Translations under genes and position numbers: made by a program
The notes under the pieces: generated by a model
Seen by the model: the letters and a program-made list of their open reading frames with translations, nothing else
What the model was told of the DNA's origin: nothing
The model's database searches: none
Shown here: positions 1-12,699 of the stretch, piece after piece
How positions within the stretch are numbered: position 1 is the first letter of the stretch
How the letters are laid out: the number at the start of each line of letters is the position of its first letter
From: Ailanthus altissimus
Taxonomy: Eukaryota; Streptophyta; Magnoliopsida; Sapindales; Simaroubaceae
Length of the DNA stretch: 64,000 nt
Direction of reading: 5' to 3'
NCBI GenBank assembly: GCA_946807835.1
Contig: OX327702.1
Location: 17,422,001 to 17,486,000 of the forward strand

Positions 1-819
1 TTTTTGAAATACAATCTTGAAACATCTGGATATACAACTCACCCATATGAGCTGACGGATTTCATATCTACACAAATTAAACTTCGTAAGTATTGGACCA
101 TACCCAACGACACCCAACGGTCAGACCATAAAAGGTCTTTAACATGTGTAGAACCTAAGTATGGTGGATCACTCATAAGTCCACCATAGTGCTCAGGTCA
201 AGGGACCATGAATACTACTCAACTCGAAAGGATTATCCATTGATGGCTTTATGGGATGTCTATTGGAGATCCTAATTGAGTCTGTTCAGTACCTAGTTCT
301 TACTGAATATCTGTATATCCATATGAGCTTCTATTAAACTCATGATCTGCTAATATTAACCACCTGGACCATCCAGATATAGACATACACCGATCTATAT
401 TAAATAAGGTTTCTACCAACAAACTCGTATCAGTGAAAATAGATGAGGAACATAACATTTGAAAACATACTTTCACAATGACATTTCTTACATTATTTGT
501 AACTTTTTACAATTATGTTATTGCTAGTATACTATTGAGTCTTTGTCTCATTTCAAACAAGGCTCTTATAACCTGCTAATTCTTAACAGTGCTAACTATT
601 AGCAATTATAACTCTCAGCGTTACTAACTCTTAGCCCTAGTCTAAACTCATTTTGATAAGATTTGAACTCCTTCAAATCATATAATGTCTGCAAATATTA
701 CAAGCATCTTACTATATGTGTTTAATATTAACAAATTTATTGAAAATGCTTAATGTATAAATATTAAATAATTAATACTTATATAATATTAGAATAGAAC
801 GTAAGCACCAGTTTCAACA
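1..819 (-). mobile_element. Partial LTR of high-copy family (copy A)
   Basis: This segment matches, in the same order, the right-hand parts of the LTR copies at 14033-16356, 33373-35380 and 37352-38185. Shared marks are the start motif AAATACAATCT, the stretch around GTATGGTGGATCACTCA and the end motif TTTCAACA at 812-819. Read on the minus strand the family begins TGTTG and ends GCA, as LTRs do. The left part lies outside the window. It carries no real ORF; the short frame at 4-189 is chance. Confidence 0.75.
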
Positions 820-878
820 ATAAAAAGTAAATTATTGAAGATGATCATAAATGTCATAATACTCAATGCCTATTCTGA

Positions 879-1430
879 TCAAGGCTGATCTTGTGACTTT
901 AGAGTGTTCACAATTATAGCAGCATCAGAGGCGATAATGATTGCTCTAAAACCAGCAAAGTTTTCCAGCTCCAAACCTCTACAAATAGCCATTGCTTCAG
1001 CTAATGGAGGAGACAACGGGGTGGAAACCAGCTTTGTAATAGCTTGAATAAATTGACCCTCAGCATCTCTTATAACAACCCCGAGTCTAATCTTTTCCAA
1101 TTAAAAGTTTAAGGCAGCGTCGGTGTTGATCTTTACAAAGCCGAGTGGTAAAGGTTGCCACTGAATTGTGGTGCTAGATTCTGCAGAGATGTGTTGCACA
1201 AGAAGAGCTTTTTAAAAATCTTTCAAATAATCCACAGCCCAAGCTATAACAAAATCTAATGGCAACACCAAATTACTATGTACACATTGATTTCTACATA
1301 ATTAGCCACATACTCATTGGGGAGTTGATTCATACAGTTTATAAAGAATTCCAAAGAAGTTAGATGAAGGTTAACATGTATGTGGTTGAAGAAGTCGGAT
1401 TGGTGAACAACAAAAGCCAAGTTATAGTCC
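879..1430 (-). pseudogene. Non-LTR retrotransposon RNase H domain relic
   Basis: The minus strand encodes a decayed plant RNase H-like domain of the kind found at the end of LINE reverse transcriptases and in related host proteins. Read from high to low coordinate there is a linker with an IVIW motif, then FVKINTDAALNF, one in-frame stop, then IRLGVVIRDAEGQF, LAEAMAICRGLELE and IIIASDAAIIVNTL. The VKINTDAA and LAEA-x-A blocks are typical of this family. No reverse transcriptase is recognisable upstream, so this is a truncated 3' fragment. Inside it, a 24-bp unit is repeated exactly twice at 1436-1483. A small domesticated RNase H protein is less likely because of the stop. Confidence 0.65.
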
Positions 1431-2033
1431 CAGATGGCATGGAAGGTAGTTTTAGGCATGGCATGGAAGGTAGTTTTAGGCATGGCATGGTAGCAAGAGT
1501 AAGAGGTTTTTGTTTGCACATGATGTCTAGCCAAATTTACCAGGGTAGGGATTTAATCATTAGTGCATTTTCAAATGAAGAGCTAGATTTTCGAGGGGAT
1601 ATGCAGTATTCACAGTAGCCATCATTGAGAAACATCAACCTCATAGGAAGAGCTCGACACCCATTAGTAATGACGACCCAACTAGTAGCAACTCTTAACT
1701 GATGACATACTCATTAAAATTCCATTAGATAGTGTCAAACATGTGTGGCGAGGTCGTTGATGATGGAATGGCCAGGATTAAGTTATGCTCCTCAATAAGG
1801 AAATGTTGCCTAATGAAATTAGAATTCTATTATCCCAATTCAACTTTCAAATCAACAACGATAGCCATTTAAACAAGTGATGTAAGAAGAGTGGCTTGAA
1901 TGAATATAGTCTGGGGAGTTAGAGATCACCACCGAATTCTTTAATTTTTTTTAATCCATAAAACTTTTTAATGTTTATATCTAAAGAACCAAAAATAAAA
2001 AAAATAGAAGAGTTTTCAATGTTAAAAATCTCT

Positions 2034-2065
<32 letters not shown>

Positions 2066-3321
2066 AATATAAGACAAGATAGGACTATTACATGTGCAGA
2101 TGACATATGACTAAATTTTGAGTTTATAAAAAATATAATAATAATACTTTTGTTTTATAAAGTAGATAGTATATTCCTAAGACAAAATAAGATTATTTGA
2201 TGTGCCTTGATAACAAACAATATGTTAAAATTCTTAAAGCTCTTTGCTTATTTGAATGTGAAAGATTGTGCTCCTTTTGATTCTAGATCAATTTTGTTGA
2301 GATGCAGATCAATGTAAATATTATAAATATTTTATTAGATTCAGATCATTATAAATATTTCCTTTTTCTAATGAGGATGTGTTGTTCTTTTGTTATAAAA
2401 TAAAATTCTTTACTTTTATATATAGGTGGGATTCGAATTAATCTCATAAATAAAAAAAATACTTATTTTATCCGCTAAAGCAAACTTATACATGAATTGC
2501 GATCATTAATCCATTATTTTGTATGTTAAAAATTTTAATTTATTTTTTTTTTGACATAAATTTTTTTTAATTATTGTTATATTAGTAATTTGAATTTTGA
2601 TCCATTTATCATTGATGACACAATAATATTAAATTAATCATGACACTAGGGTGGAATGTTTCAATTTAAATATTTTTTTAAATAAAAATTTTAATAAAAA
2701 TAAGATTACGAATTCTCATTCATATAATTCAATATATAATTTACAATAACTGTATAATCTTTTACATAAAGAAAAAGGTCAGTTGGACACCTCTTAATTT
2801 AATTTAATTATTTTAAACACCTTTTTAATTTTAAAACTATTTAAAAAACCTCCATCATATATATTTTATGCCTTAAACATTCTTAAAAAAATAAGTCTTT
2901 TAAATAATTTAAAATTTAAAAAAATATTTAAAGTAATTGTTCAGAGTCTTTTTCCATTTACATAATTTCAAAAGAATTGACTTTTTTTTAACAATAATTA
3001 AATAAATATAAATATGAGTTAAAATCTGATTCACAATCACAAACCCAATCGTAGGCAGCCACTTTCCCTCAATATTTTCCCTCTTTATCACAATCTTGAA
3101 ACAGCCCCCCACCACTCTCACCCTCTCTCTCCTTCCGCATCGAACTTCACATCTCACTCCTTGTTTTATTATTATTATCATTATTTTTTAATTGTTGTTG
3201 GTTTTTTTTTACTCACACTAGAAAATAGAAAAGTCAGACGAGACCCTCGTAAGCCTCGGTGATGCTCATAACCCACCAAGAATTATTAGGCAGAATTGGG
3301 TGATTAATTTGTGTCGTATTT
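1431..3321. other. AT-rich spacer and DP gene upstream region
   Basis: There is no supportable gene here. The stretch holds an (AT)n microsatellite near 2041-2064, and a piece at about 2405-2480 whose GGGATTCGAA motif resembles a reversed tRNA-type box B, possibly a SINE remnant. Near 3100-3140, just upstream of the DP start codon, is a CT-rich tract of the kind common in plant 5' leaders. No TATA box or transcription start could be fixed with confidence. Confidence 0.5.
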
Positions 3322-6300
3322 ATGGTTACTGGGAATAACACCCACCACCAAGAAGATGGGGACCGGCACCCACCGCCAACGGCCACTTCTAGAGGAGGAG
3401 GAGGTGGTGGTGGGGCCACTCGGTCGTGGGGCACCACCGTTTCGGGTCAATCGGTGTCGACGAGCGGCAGCGTTGGCTCGCCTTCCCAAGGCATGGCTAC
3501 ACCTGCTAGCGACAACACTTTTCTAAGGCTTAACCACCTTGACATTCACGGCGATGATGCCGGCTCCCTGGGCGCTGTCGGGTTCGTAATTGATAGCCCC
3601 TTCGTTTGTTTTGAGCTTCAAGTTGTTTGATCGGTGAAATTTGGTTTGGGTTTGATTGGGGGTTTAGATGTTTTGAGGGTTTTGGGTGTTTGAGAGTTTA
3701 TGGAATCTTTGATTGCGTTAAAGTGTTTGTGAAGTTTCCAGGGAATTTTCTCAGGAATTGAATGCAATTCTGGTTATACTTACCTCGAACCATTGAAATG
3801 TGCTAATTGTCAATATATTTCACAGAAGGTTTTAGGGTCTGGTAGCGGTCTCAGGTTTTGAACCCAGCCAAAGTGGTTTCTGGGGTATCAAAAATATTGT
3901 TTGATATACTTTCAGCTTGAAGTTTGGGATAGTTTGATGCGTTATGTTTAAGTTTTGCCTTGTTACGGAATGAATCATGTTTGGGTTGTTGTAGATGTAA
4001 AATTTGCATTTTTGGAAGCGGTATCAGCCTTAAATTGCAGATTATATGCAGAGATAAACTTTCTTCTGTGTCACAACTGTGAATTGTTAAAAGGGATCAT
4101 ATACTTGTTATATTTTGTTGCTAGGCATGCTTGACTGCAAAAGTTTTGATGTGGGTGTAATTAGTGAGAGCTTACATTGAGAAATCTTTACTCTTTTATT
4201 CAGACTGTAGTTGGTGTAATCATGTATCTATGTGCTGGGCTTGGATTTTGTCTGCACTATGGTCATAATGCCTTAGTATGCACTTGTTGTTCCCTTGACA
4301 GCTTTAGCTTCAGTTTAAACAATTGTTCTTACTGATCCTTGATTTACAACAGTAGCAAGAAGAAAAAGAGAGGTCAAAGGGCAGTTGGAGGAGATAAAAG
4401 TGGTCGAGGACTTCGCCAATTTAGCATGAAAGGTGCTTGATTCATCTTTATCTCCCTGTTCTTCTTCATTTTGTTGAAATTTTATCTTCATCTGATACTA
4501 TTATCTAAACAAGATGAGATTTACAGCTAAAAAAGATAGAGAAAAATAAGGTGTTAAATGTGTCAGTTTTTGAAAATTTAAGTGATAAGGATCTCACGTG
4601 GAAAGGAGGTTTACGTGCATAGAGAAAAGTAAGGCATTAGATGTGCTAGTTTTTGAAAATTTAAGTGATGAGTATCTCATATGGAAAGCAGTTCTTACAT
4701 GCTTGTCTTCCTTAATGGTGAGTTTTGATATTTGTCTTGCTGCTTTCATGTTTTAACTCTTCCTTGGTTGTTCCCAGTGTGTGAGAAAGTGGAAAGCAAG
4801 GGAAGAACCACATACAATGAGGTCAGGTGGTTTCTTGAAGTCATTTCTTTCATATGCATTTATTTATTTATTTTTGCAATGATTCTATCAAAGCCTACTG
4901 TTGTGAGTGCTTTTTACTATATGTGACTTATTTATCTGTTTTAGCAGAATGCTCAAGATGTTTCCTTGAGTAAATTGTTTCACTACTACAAAAGTATGTG
5001 CAAAATCTGAAACATGTGGTGCCCGTGCATATGCTTAGTTTCTTGAAGTGAACTCTTTCATATACTTCCCTTTAGTAGTTCTTATCTTTTCTGTCTCTCT
5101 CCCTCTTGCTCTCTCTCTTCTTAAATAATAATTCACAGGATGGATTTGTGTGGTGAAGAGGACTGTCAACTGTGGTGGATTTAGGGGATGGTGATAGAAT
5201 GCTGTTGAGGCTAGTGGTGCTAAGAATTCATAAATGGTTTTTTGAGCAAAGGAGAAAACAAAAATCAAATGAATGAGGATTGAGGTGAAAAGTCCATAAT
5301 CTAATAATAAAATATGGTGTTTGTTGGGTTCTTTGGATCTTGAACTTGCTTTCAATAATTTTCTGGCTGAAACTTGATTGACATGCTGATCCAAGGCAAT
5401 TGCAATCGCTTAAGCCACTTCATTCATCGGGTATGGAAGTATGATGTTCCTCCTACTGAGCCACAGGACAGGGATGGAAGTAGGTACTTAGGAAGAAGGG
5501 CAAGTTGGGGTTCAGTCTTCCCGGCCCCATGTCCTCCACGAATTTGTATCCGTGGCTGATTCCTGTGGATGGTGATGGATTTTGGACTTGATTCAGTTTC
5601 AAAATTTAAAAGAGGTTATCAGTTTTTGAAAATAGCTCTTTGAGATTCCACTTTTGTGGATTTAAAACCTTTAGTAAATATGCCACGTTATTAAACAAAT
5701 CCAACCTTAGATAATCGATTGGATAAATCTGATAAGTACCAACAGGGGTGGGTCCATTGTGTATGATGCAGCTGAAAATATTTGTCAAGATGTCAAAGAT
5801 GATTGGAGCTCTAAGCCCAAGCCTATTGGCCAGGTTTGTTGGTTGTGCATGGACACCACTTGTGGGGCTGATGATCAGAAGATGGTGGCATGAGATGGCT
5901 TAAGTCACTACATCGACGTTTACCATTTGGGGGAGGGTTGGAAGAGCCTCTGTCATGGATCATAAAATGAATGTATGTAGAGAATGAAGTATTACTTCTC
6001 ACAAATTCATATAGGACTAAGGATTCTCTTAGATATTGAATGACCCTTCAGCACCTTTTTGCAGTTCTCCTCTGACATAATTACCAACAATTCTGCTGTG
6101 TTGGTCCAGTGTTTTGACTTTTAAAATCCTTCAATGGGTTTTCATGTTTCCTGTCAGTCTAGTTAACGGTCAATTGCAAATATCATTCCAGACCTTTAAG
6201 TGATCATTGGATATGTTTACATGTACCTTCCATTTATCCAAAAGTTGTATTTCTATTCATTTTGTGGGTTGGCCTTTATTCTGTTGTCTCCATCTACACT

Positions 6301-9300
6301 TCCCTGTTAGCACTCGAAACTTATTAAGCTTTGATGTCCATAATAAAGAGTATGATTCACAAAACAGTGAAATATTCAAAACTAAGATTTTAAGTGAACG
6401 AACTTATTGTCTCTGTTTCTCATTCTCTACGTAGACAGGTGCAGAAATAGAATTTTGCTCATGAATTAAGTTTCTTAGAATTTATATTTTGCATGCATAT
6501 TGGAGTTTATAGTTCCTCCCCCACTTTTGTCTCCTTTCTCTATTTGATACTGACTGTTTTTTAAGCCTAAGCCTTTGTCTGAGTTGAAAGTTCTTTTCAG
6601 GTTGCAGATGAGCTTGTAGCTGAATTTGCTGATCCTAGCAACAGTTTAGCATCGCCAGATCAGGTTTCTATATTTGCACCTGGCTGATACATATTTAATC
6701 CCATCTTATGCTTATATGTCATTTTATATTGTTATATATTCGTTTGAACAGCAACAGTATGATGAGAAAAACATAAGGCGGAGGGTATATGATGCCCTGA
6801 ATGTGCTTATGGCGATGGATATTATATCTAAGGATAAAAAAGAAATACAGTGGAAGGGTCTCCCTCGCACTAGCTTGAATGATATTGAAGAGTTAAAGGT
6901 ATGATGCACTTGTACTTGATATCTTCCATATTATTTCTGTTTTTCAGTTGTGACTGGTCTGCACAATATATGAGCTTTTCCAACTCCTAAAATGTATTTA
7001 ATGCAGACTGAGCGGCTTGGACTGAGAAAGAGAATTGAAAAAAAAGCTGCATATCTTCGGGAACTGGAGGAACAAGTAAGAGTTATGATTTAGTTTCTCT
7101 ATCTGTTTGTATTTGTAATTTTGGCAGACTTTCTCGCTGCATGCTGTTGGGTTGATGGTTTTCTTTTCTGTTTGAAGTAGATTTGATTTTCATGATTTGG
7201 CTGACTTCTGTTGTTCTGTCATCAAGTACGTAGGGCTTCAGAATCTCATACAACGAAATGAGCAATTATATAGTTCAGGCGATGCTCCTAGCGGAGGTGT
7301 GGCTTTACCTTTCATTCTGGTGCAGGTAGATTTTGTTTGCAATTTATCTCTTATATTATTGGTACCAATTATTTTTTTAGTAAGTTTCCCAGATGCTGTG
7401 ACTGAAGTTTAGTTGTAAATGAGTGTTTAAAAATTGTAAAATAATTCCTACATAACATATTTGTATACTTTGTCTTGTCTCTAGACAACTGTTGCTTTTC
7501 CAAAATCATTATTTATACAGTATTCGAATTATAAGATATGAAAATGTATTAATGAAGAACTTAAGAAGTTAGAATTTCACTTCCCTATTCATCCTTTGCT
7601 TTGGAATGTAAAGTGTGGCCACATGATGTATCCTTGCATGCTGGATTGTTACGCGAAAGTGGATTACTACTGCAGTAGATGAAAGTTACTATTTATGATA
7701 TTCACTTCACTACTAAGAAAATCCTGCAGTATCTCTTATTGCTGAATTATCATTTCTAACTGCTTTGATTTTGCAAGTATTTCCATTCTTATTTCTATTA
7801 TGCTAGGTTACCAATATATAGTTGCTGTTAAGACTTGTCTTTAGTACTAATCTGGGCCCTTACCTAATGCCTTAAACTTTTGGTTAAGTGGTTTTTCTAA
7901 CAAGGTATAAGAGCCAAGGTCTTTTGCTTGAATCTCCCCTTCTTTGTTTTCAATTTGGTTTCTTGGCTTTCTCTGGTCTTTGTTTCAGTCTTTGGGATCC
8001 ACATGATCTTAAAATTGGGTCGATGTTTCATGGGAGTGGGCCTGTTAAGATTTGTTTTTAATACTAATGTTAGGCTATTACCTAATAGCTCAACCTTTTG
8101 GGTTTAGTGGTTTCTCTAATAGTTGCTCATAGAGATCTGGTTGCAACCGGACTTGAATTCTTCTAGTGTTTGTAGCTTTCTTTCATTTGGTTTAATATGG
8201 TTGGAAATATTTATAAAGAAATCAGACTCAGTGCTAGGGATTATAGACATGGACTGGGAGAATATTAATTTAGCCATGAAATTTGATGTTGAATCATGCT
8301 CCATTTGTGACTTAAATTTTAGATACTTAAATCGGGTGTCTCAATATGTACACTAATTTATTGATTAGTACCAATGAAATCTCCTCAAATTCGGAGATGT
8401 TAAATAAGCTAATTTACTAGAGACCTTTTTGGTAGAATTTGTTATTATATGATTTATGAGCTTACTGGGCCTATAAAATAATTTCATGCTTCCCAAAAGA
8501 TTAGGATTAGTAGGGGCCTCCAGTTTCAAATCGAGTTGTACAGATTTTTGAGTGATAAAAAACTAGAGAAAGAAAAGTCATATGTTCAGAAGTTGATTAT
8601 TAGTCTCTGAACTATATACACTTTGATATGTATAGTATGAAAACATTGTTTTCCATCTTACATGATTTAATAATTGGGTTTTACTTCTGTATATCTACTA
8701 AATAGATGGTTAACCAGATGAGCCTATGCCAGTAGATTGATTGATGAAATGGGATGTCTGCATGTGTTTGTTATGCCAGCCCAAGTGTATAAGCAGGTTC
8801 AGTTTGCTGGTGTATTTATTTTATCTTTATTATCTCAGTTGTTGAGGCTTGATGTAGGGTTCACTTTGTGCCACAATCATAAAGCATGCTGAGAGAACTT
8901 GCACAATTGTCATCTTGAAATGAAGCGAGAGTGACAATGTCATGTTGTTTCATTAATGCTATTGTACATATAAGTTTCTACTGATTTTTACATTTTTTTT
9001 ATGTTAAAAAAATTCCTATTGTGGTGGTGCTTTCAGACATTTCCTATATATTTTGATGGAACTTGTTTGATGCTTCTCATTTCTCTTTTTCTCCCTTGAC
9101 ATATGAAACAATAGACACGCCCTCATGCAACCGTAGAGGTGGAAATATCAGAAGATATGCAGCTTGTGCATTTTGACTTTAATAGGTAAGAATATTGTGC
9201 ATGCTTCTCTACTTTTATATTGTCAATGGAGTAAATGATGCTTACTACTACTATGCGATAAGCCATCATAAATTGGGATGAGTACCCTTCAATATCAGCA

Positions 9301-9722
9301 GATGTTGTGGCATGCAGCTAAAAACTGCAAAGAATATACACAAAGAGAAAGGAGCAAGAGAGAATGATGGCAAAGAGGCACTATTCTCACAATATGAATA
9401 TGATACCCCCTTGGTTAAACAGACTTTTTTCATTATACTTGAATGTTTTATTTGTCTCTGAAATTTTGATTTTTCAATTTGCAGCACCCCTTTCGAGCTC
9501 CATGATGACAATTATGTTCTGAAGGCAATGAAATTTTGTGAGAGACCACAGAGTGATGATATGTTACAAAGTTTTCCTGCAGATATTGGTGAAGGTTCTA
9601 GCATGGCTGGTATGTATCAGTCGCAACATATTCCTCCCCCAAGGTCAAATGACCCGAGCAGGGCTCCCACATCACCGCCTGTCCCTGGTATACTAAAAGC
9701 ACGTGTCAAGCATGAGCATTGA
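3322..9722 (+). CDS. DPB: Transcription factor DP (E2F dimerisation partner), DPB-like
   Basis: Nine exons (3322-3581, 4353-4432, 4778-4821, 6601-6663, 6752-6898, 7007-7075, 7227-7325, 9115-9185, 9485-9722) join in frame to 356 residues, and every intron is GT-AG. DP proteins pair with E2F in the nucleus to control S-phase genes. Visible features are a Gly/Ser/Thr-rich N-terminus with a poly-Gly run near 25-31, a basic KKKKR stretch at 89-93 (likely nuclear signal), the winged-helix DNA-binding domain at about 104-186 with [11 protein letters not shown] at 158-168, a heptad-like helix at about 199-235, and the rest of the dimerisation domain to about 290. The C-terminus is Pro/Ser-rich. The start is supported by an in-frame TGA at 3301. 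Length is near that of Arabidopsis DPB (from memory about 385 residues). Introns 3 and 7 are about 1.8 kb each. The family is certain; DPB rather than DPA is inferred from length and N-terminus. Confidence 0.93.
4539..4702. repeat. Intronic tandem duplication, about 82 bp x 2
   Basis: Two adjacent units (4539-4620 and 4621-4702) in DP intron 2 share the core GTTTTTGAAAATTTAAGTGAT and flanking words, with scattered substitutions. They look like an old local duplication and carry no coding signal. Confidence 0.7.
7826..8121 (+). mobile_element. TRIM retrotransposon in DP intron 7
   Basis: This is a complete terminal-repeat retrotransposon in miniature, 296 bp long. LTR1 (7826-7902) and LTR2 (8043-8121) share TGTTAAGA at the start and the stretch around TTTTGG-TTAAGTGGTTT. 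LTR1 ends TAACA; LTR2 ends TAATA. Directly after LTR1, AGGTATAAGAGCC (7903-7915) resembles the initiator-Met tRNA primer-binding site TGGTATCAGAGCC. The purine stretch GGGAGTGGG lies just before LTR2 as a polypurine tract. A perfect 5-bp target duplication, GTTGC, flanks it at 7821-7825 and 8122-8126. It has no ORF, so it must have been moved by another element's proteins. Confidence 0.85.
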
Positions 9723-11490
9723 TAATCAAGTTTTGAACTTGATCCTCTTAACATGGGCAATTATCTTAGCACACCTGTATATTGTGTAAAGTAATATGCC
9801 AGAAGTGGGTAGGCCGCATATTGTTCTTCAAAACTCATTAAATATTGCCTTTAATTGGAGGAGAATATAAAAGTTAACAAGCAGATAACTCCCTCTGCTT
9901 CCATACTTCCTAGGGGTTTTGGCTCTGGCAAATTCTGTGCTCTAAATATCCATAATTTGTCATTGTAATTGTTATAGCATTATTATTTTTTTGCCGTCGA
10001 TGTAGGAGAAATGAATTTATATGTATTAAACAGTAGAGGATATTTTTAGCTGCATACAGAATCAAGAATTAATTTTAAAAACTCAGGCATTCTTGTTTTG
10101 AGATTTACTATTTCATCCATGTTACTGTCATAATTATTCCTGTTATTAGTATACGCTGATGGGATTGTAGAAGGATTAAATATACAGCATATGGCTATTT
10201 GTACTTGGATCTCTTAATCTGATGTAGGTTTTTAAGCGTGTTTCCCTTGATCTGATGATCGTTCACCAGAATTTATGCTCAATGAATATTGATTACCAAT
10301 TTTGTTGGACATGGTAATAAAATGGGTCACGGGCCCTAGCTTTATGAGTATGATGTCTCGTTTTCGAACAAAATAAAAGAAAACCCGCAAATTCCTGTAG
10401 TTGTTTTTTTCTGGTTTGTTGCTAGGCCTAGCTCAATAATTCAGACATTTGGATTTGCTAGGTGTAAAGCCCCCGTGACCAAAACAATAGCAATGACCCA
10501 TGGGACCAAATGATAGCTGGTCATTCAGCTTTCGATTTTACTCAATTGGGTTCCCATTACAGAAGAGGAACCTCAATCAACTATCAAATTCAACTTTACC
10601 GTCCATTATCTAGCATATACATTTTTGCATTTTGGTCCAAAATTAAGGAAAGCCACGAGCTTCCTTATTGATATCAGGTGAACAAACACTTTGTATGTCA
10701 AATCGCATATTGGTCAGAAGTGTCTATTTTCACGTGTTTCATTCTCTAAATTACGAACTTGTTGATTAGTATTGTTGACCTTAAAATTTAGTAATTCAAG
10801 AGTCAACGAATTAAAATTTTATTTTTTTAAAAAAACTTAGCTTGAATATTAAGGATATGACCAAAATTAGACCAATTAGATCACCTTATTTTCTCTATAA
10901 ATATGGTGTCTAATGAGAATCCTACAATAAGAGAGAATGTGAGGTAACACCGAAAGTTTTTTTGACATACATACTCCAATGCTTAAGTTAGCAGAAGTTA
11001 AAAAAAAAAAAAAAAAAAGATAAGATGATAAAAAGGGAATAAGATGGCTTTTTACTATATGCTTTGAGCGTCTTCCTTATGTTTTTATGTAAGTGATAAT
11101 AAGGTTCGCTCTTTTGCACTAACTTAATGATTATAAGAATTATGATTCTCCCATTTGTGTTGATTTTCTTCTCTATTTATAGGATAAGGATATAAGTTTT
11201 ATTTGTAACTCTAGAATCCATTTTTGATATGGAAGCTTTATGGACATTCTCTTTTAGGATTCTACTATCAAAGTTTTTTTTATAAAAAAATTGCATTGAT
11301 CTTTCTTGCCTTAACAGATCTATATTGTGATTATAGGGATGTTCCTGATTTAAGGATTTTTTTTTTATAAGCTTGACTTTATCCATAATTCTCTGCATCT
11401 TTTATAAGCTTAGTCATTTTTAAGAAATTCTTTTTATTTCTCGGGGTAGTCATATTTTAACCTTCATCTGCTCCATATAAGCTGACATTT
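9723..11490. other. DP 3' flank and unassigned spacer
   Basis: The first few hundred bases after the DP stop are probably 3' UTR, but I saw no polyadenylation signal strong enough to place the end. After about 10.7 kb the sequence becomes low-complexity and includes a poly-A run near 11000-11018. I see no gene here; the short minus-strand frame at 11177-11398 looks random. Confidence 0.45.
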
Positions 11491-11499
11491 TTTTTTCAT

Positions 11500-11790
11500 A
11501 TTTAGAGTCTAATCAAATAGGGTAATTAGGTTATAACTATTATTCTGACTAGCTCTAGGAGTGGTAAGTCTGATTAATCAGGATACCCAAACTTCAACCG
11601 TTGCTTTGACCACCTTGAAGAGAGTTTAGGTCTTTTTTAAGAGTCTGACTGAATAAGGTAGTCAGATTTCGATCGTTGTTCTAACTAGCTCAGAGGGTGT
11701 GAATTGTCTTTTCTCCTTTAGGAGTATATCGAATATGGTAGCTGAGCTTCAACCATTATTTTGACCAGCACGGAGAGGGTGCCCTTGGCT
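11500..11790. repeat. Diverged tandem repeat, about 70-80 bp x 4
   Basis: Four diverged units begin near 11505, 11568, 11640 and 11721. Each has the pattern GAGTCTGA-x-AATA-GGTAG followed by a TTCAACCGTTGTT-like word and an ACTAGCTC-like word. The array sits upstream of the plus-strand transposon ORF relic at 12.7 kb and is probably part of a decayed LTR or leader. Confidence 0.6.
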
Positions 11791-12699
11791 TGAAGACATT
11801 TTGTGGGCCAACACTTTCTTCTTGGATCTTGTAGACCAAGATTTCTTTAGGCTTTATGGGCTACGGTCTTTATGCCTTATAGGCTGAAGCCTTTAGGCCT
11901 TACAGGACAAAATCTATGAGAGAATAAAGGTTTTTGAATTTTTAGCGTCAACTTGTTGACTCTAGAAACTTTTTATATATAGTGTTCCTAGATCAAGGTA
12001 CTCGTTAGAGTGCTTTTTGGCTGTGTTCGACCAATGTCCTTGATATGTTGTCATGATCATTTTAATTATGTTAATCTGGTGGGTTTTCCTTAAGTAAATA
12101 TTTTGTAGGCCTACAAGTTATAGATGTGCAATTAATGGCGATGATTGGACTTCTGTTTAGAGTTAATACTTTAGATCTTAGTAATTTTTTGAGAAGTTCA
12201 CCACTATCTGACAATTTTTAATGAGAGACAACTCTTTTTTTAAAATTTTCATGATGTGTCATTATCTTGGGGAGCTATCTTTTGATCGTATGGTTAAGGT
12301 GCATTGGTTGAGGAGATGCATCTCTTGATAGTGCTTTCATCTCTTCAAATTTTGAATCAATCGACTAAGATTTCTCTTTCTCTGATTGTATATATAATCT
12401 TGTGGCTCTTTTTTTTTTCTCTATTTTCTTGATTTTCTAAAGAGAAATTATTCTTCTTCAATTAAAAAAATCTTCTATTTCCTCGTGACTTTGTGATATC
12501 GCTTCTCATAATTCTTCTTCAGTAAGTTTCTTATTATTTGACTTTTTATCTATTAGTTTGCTATTTTCTTGAAGTCCTTTTGTCTTGGTGCTTGTTACGA
12601 GTCTTTGTCCCCTAGGTTTCTATTAGTGAGTTTTTTCTAGGAAGTTCTTTATAAGTTTTAATTCTAAACATTATTTAAGTATAAAATTATATATTCAAT

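Noticed and set aside
5035..5394. 119-codon minus-strand frame in DP intron 3
   Set aside because: It is antisense within an intron, with no domain, and a composition typical of chance AT-rich frames.
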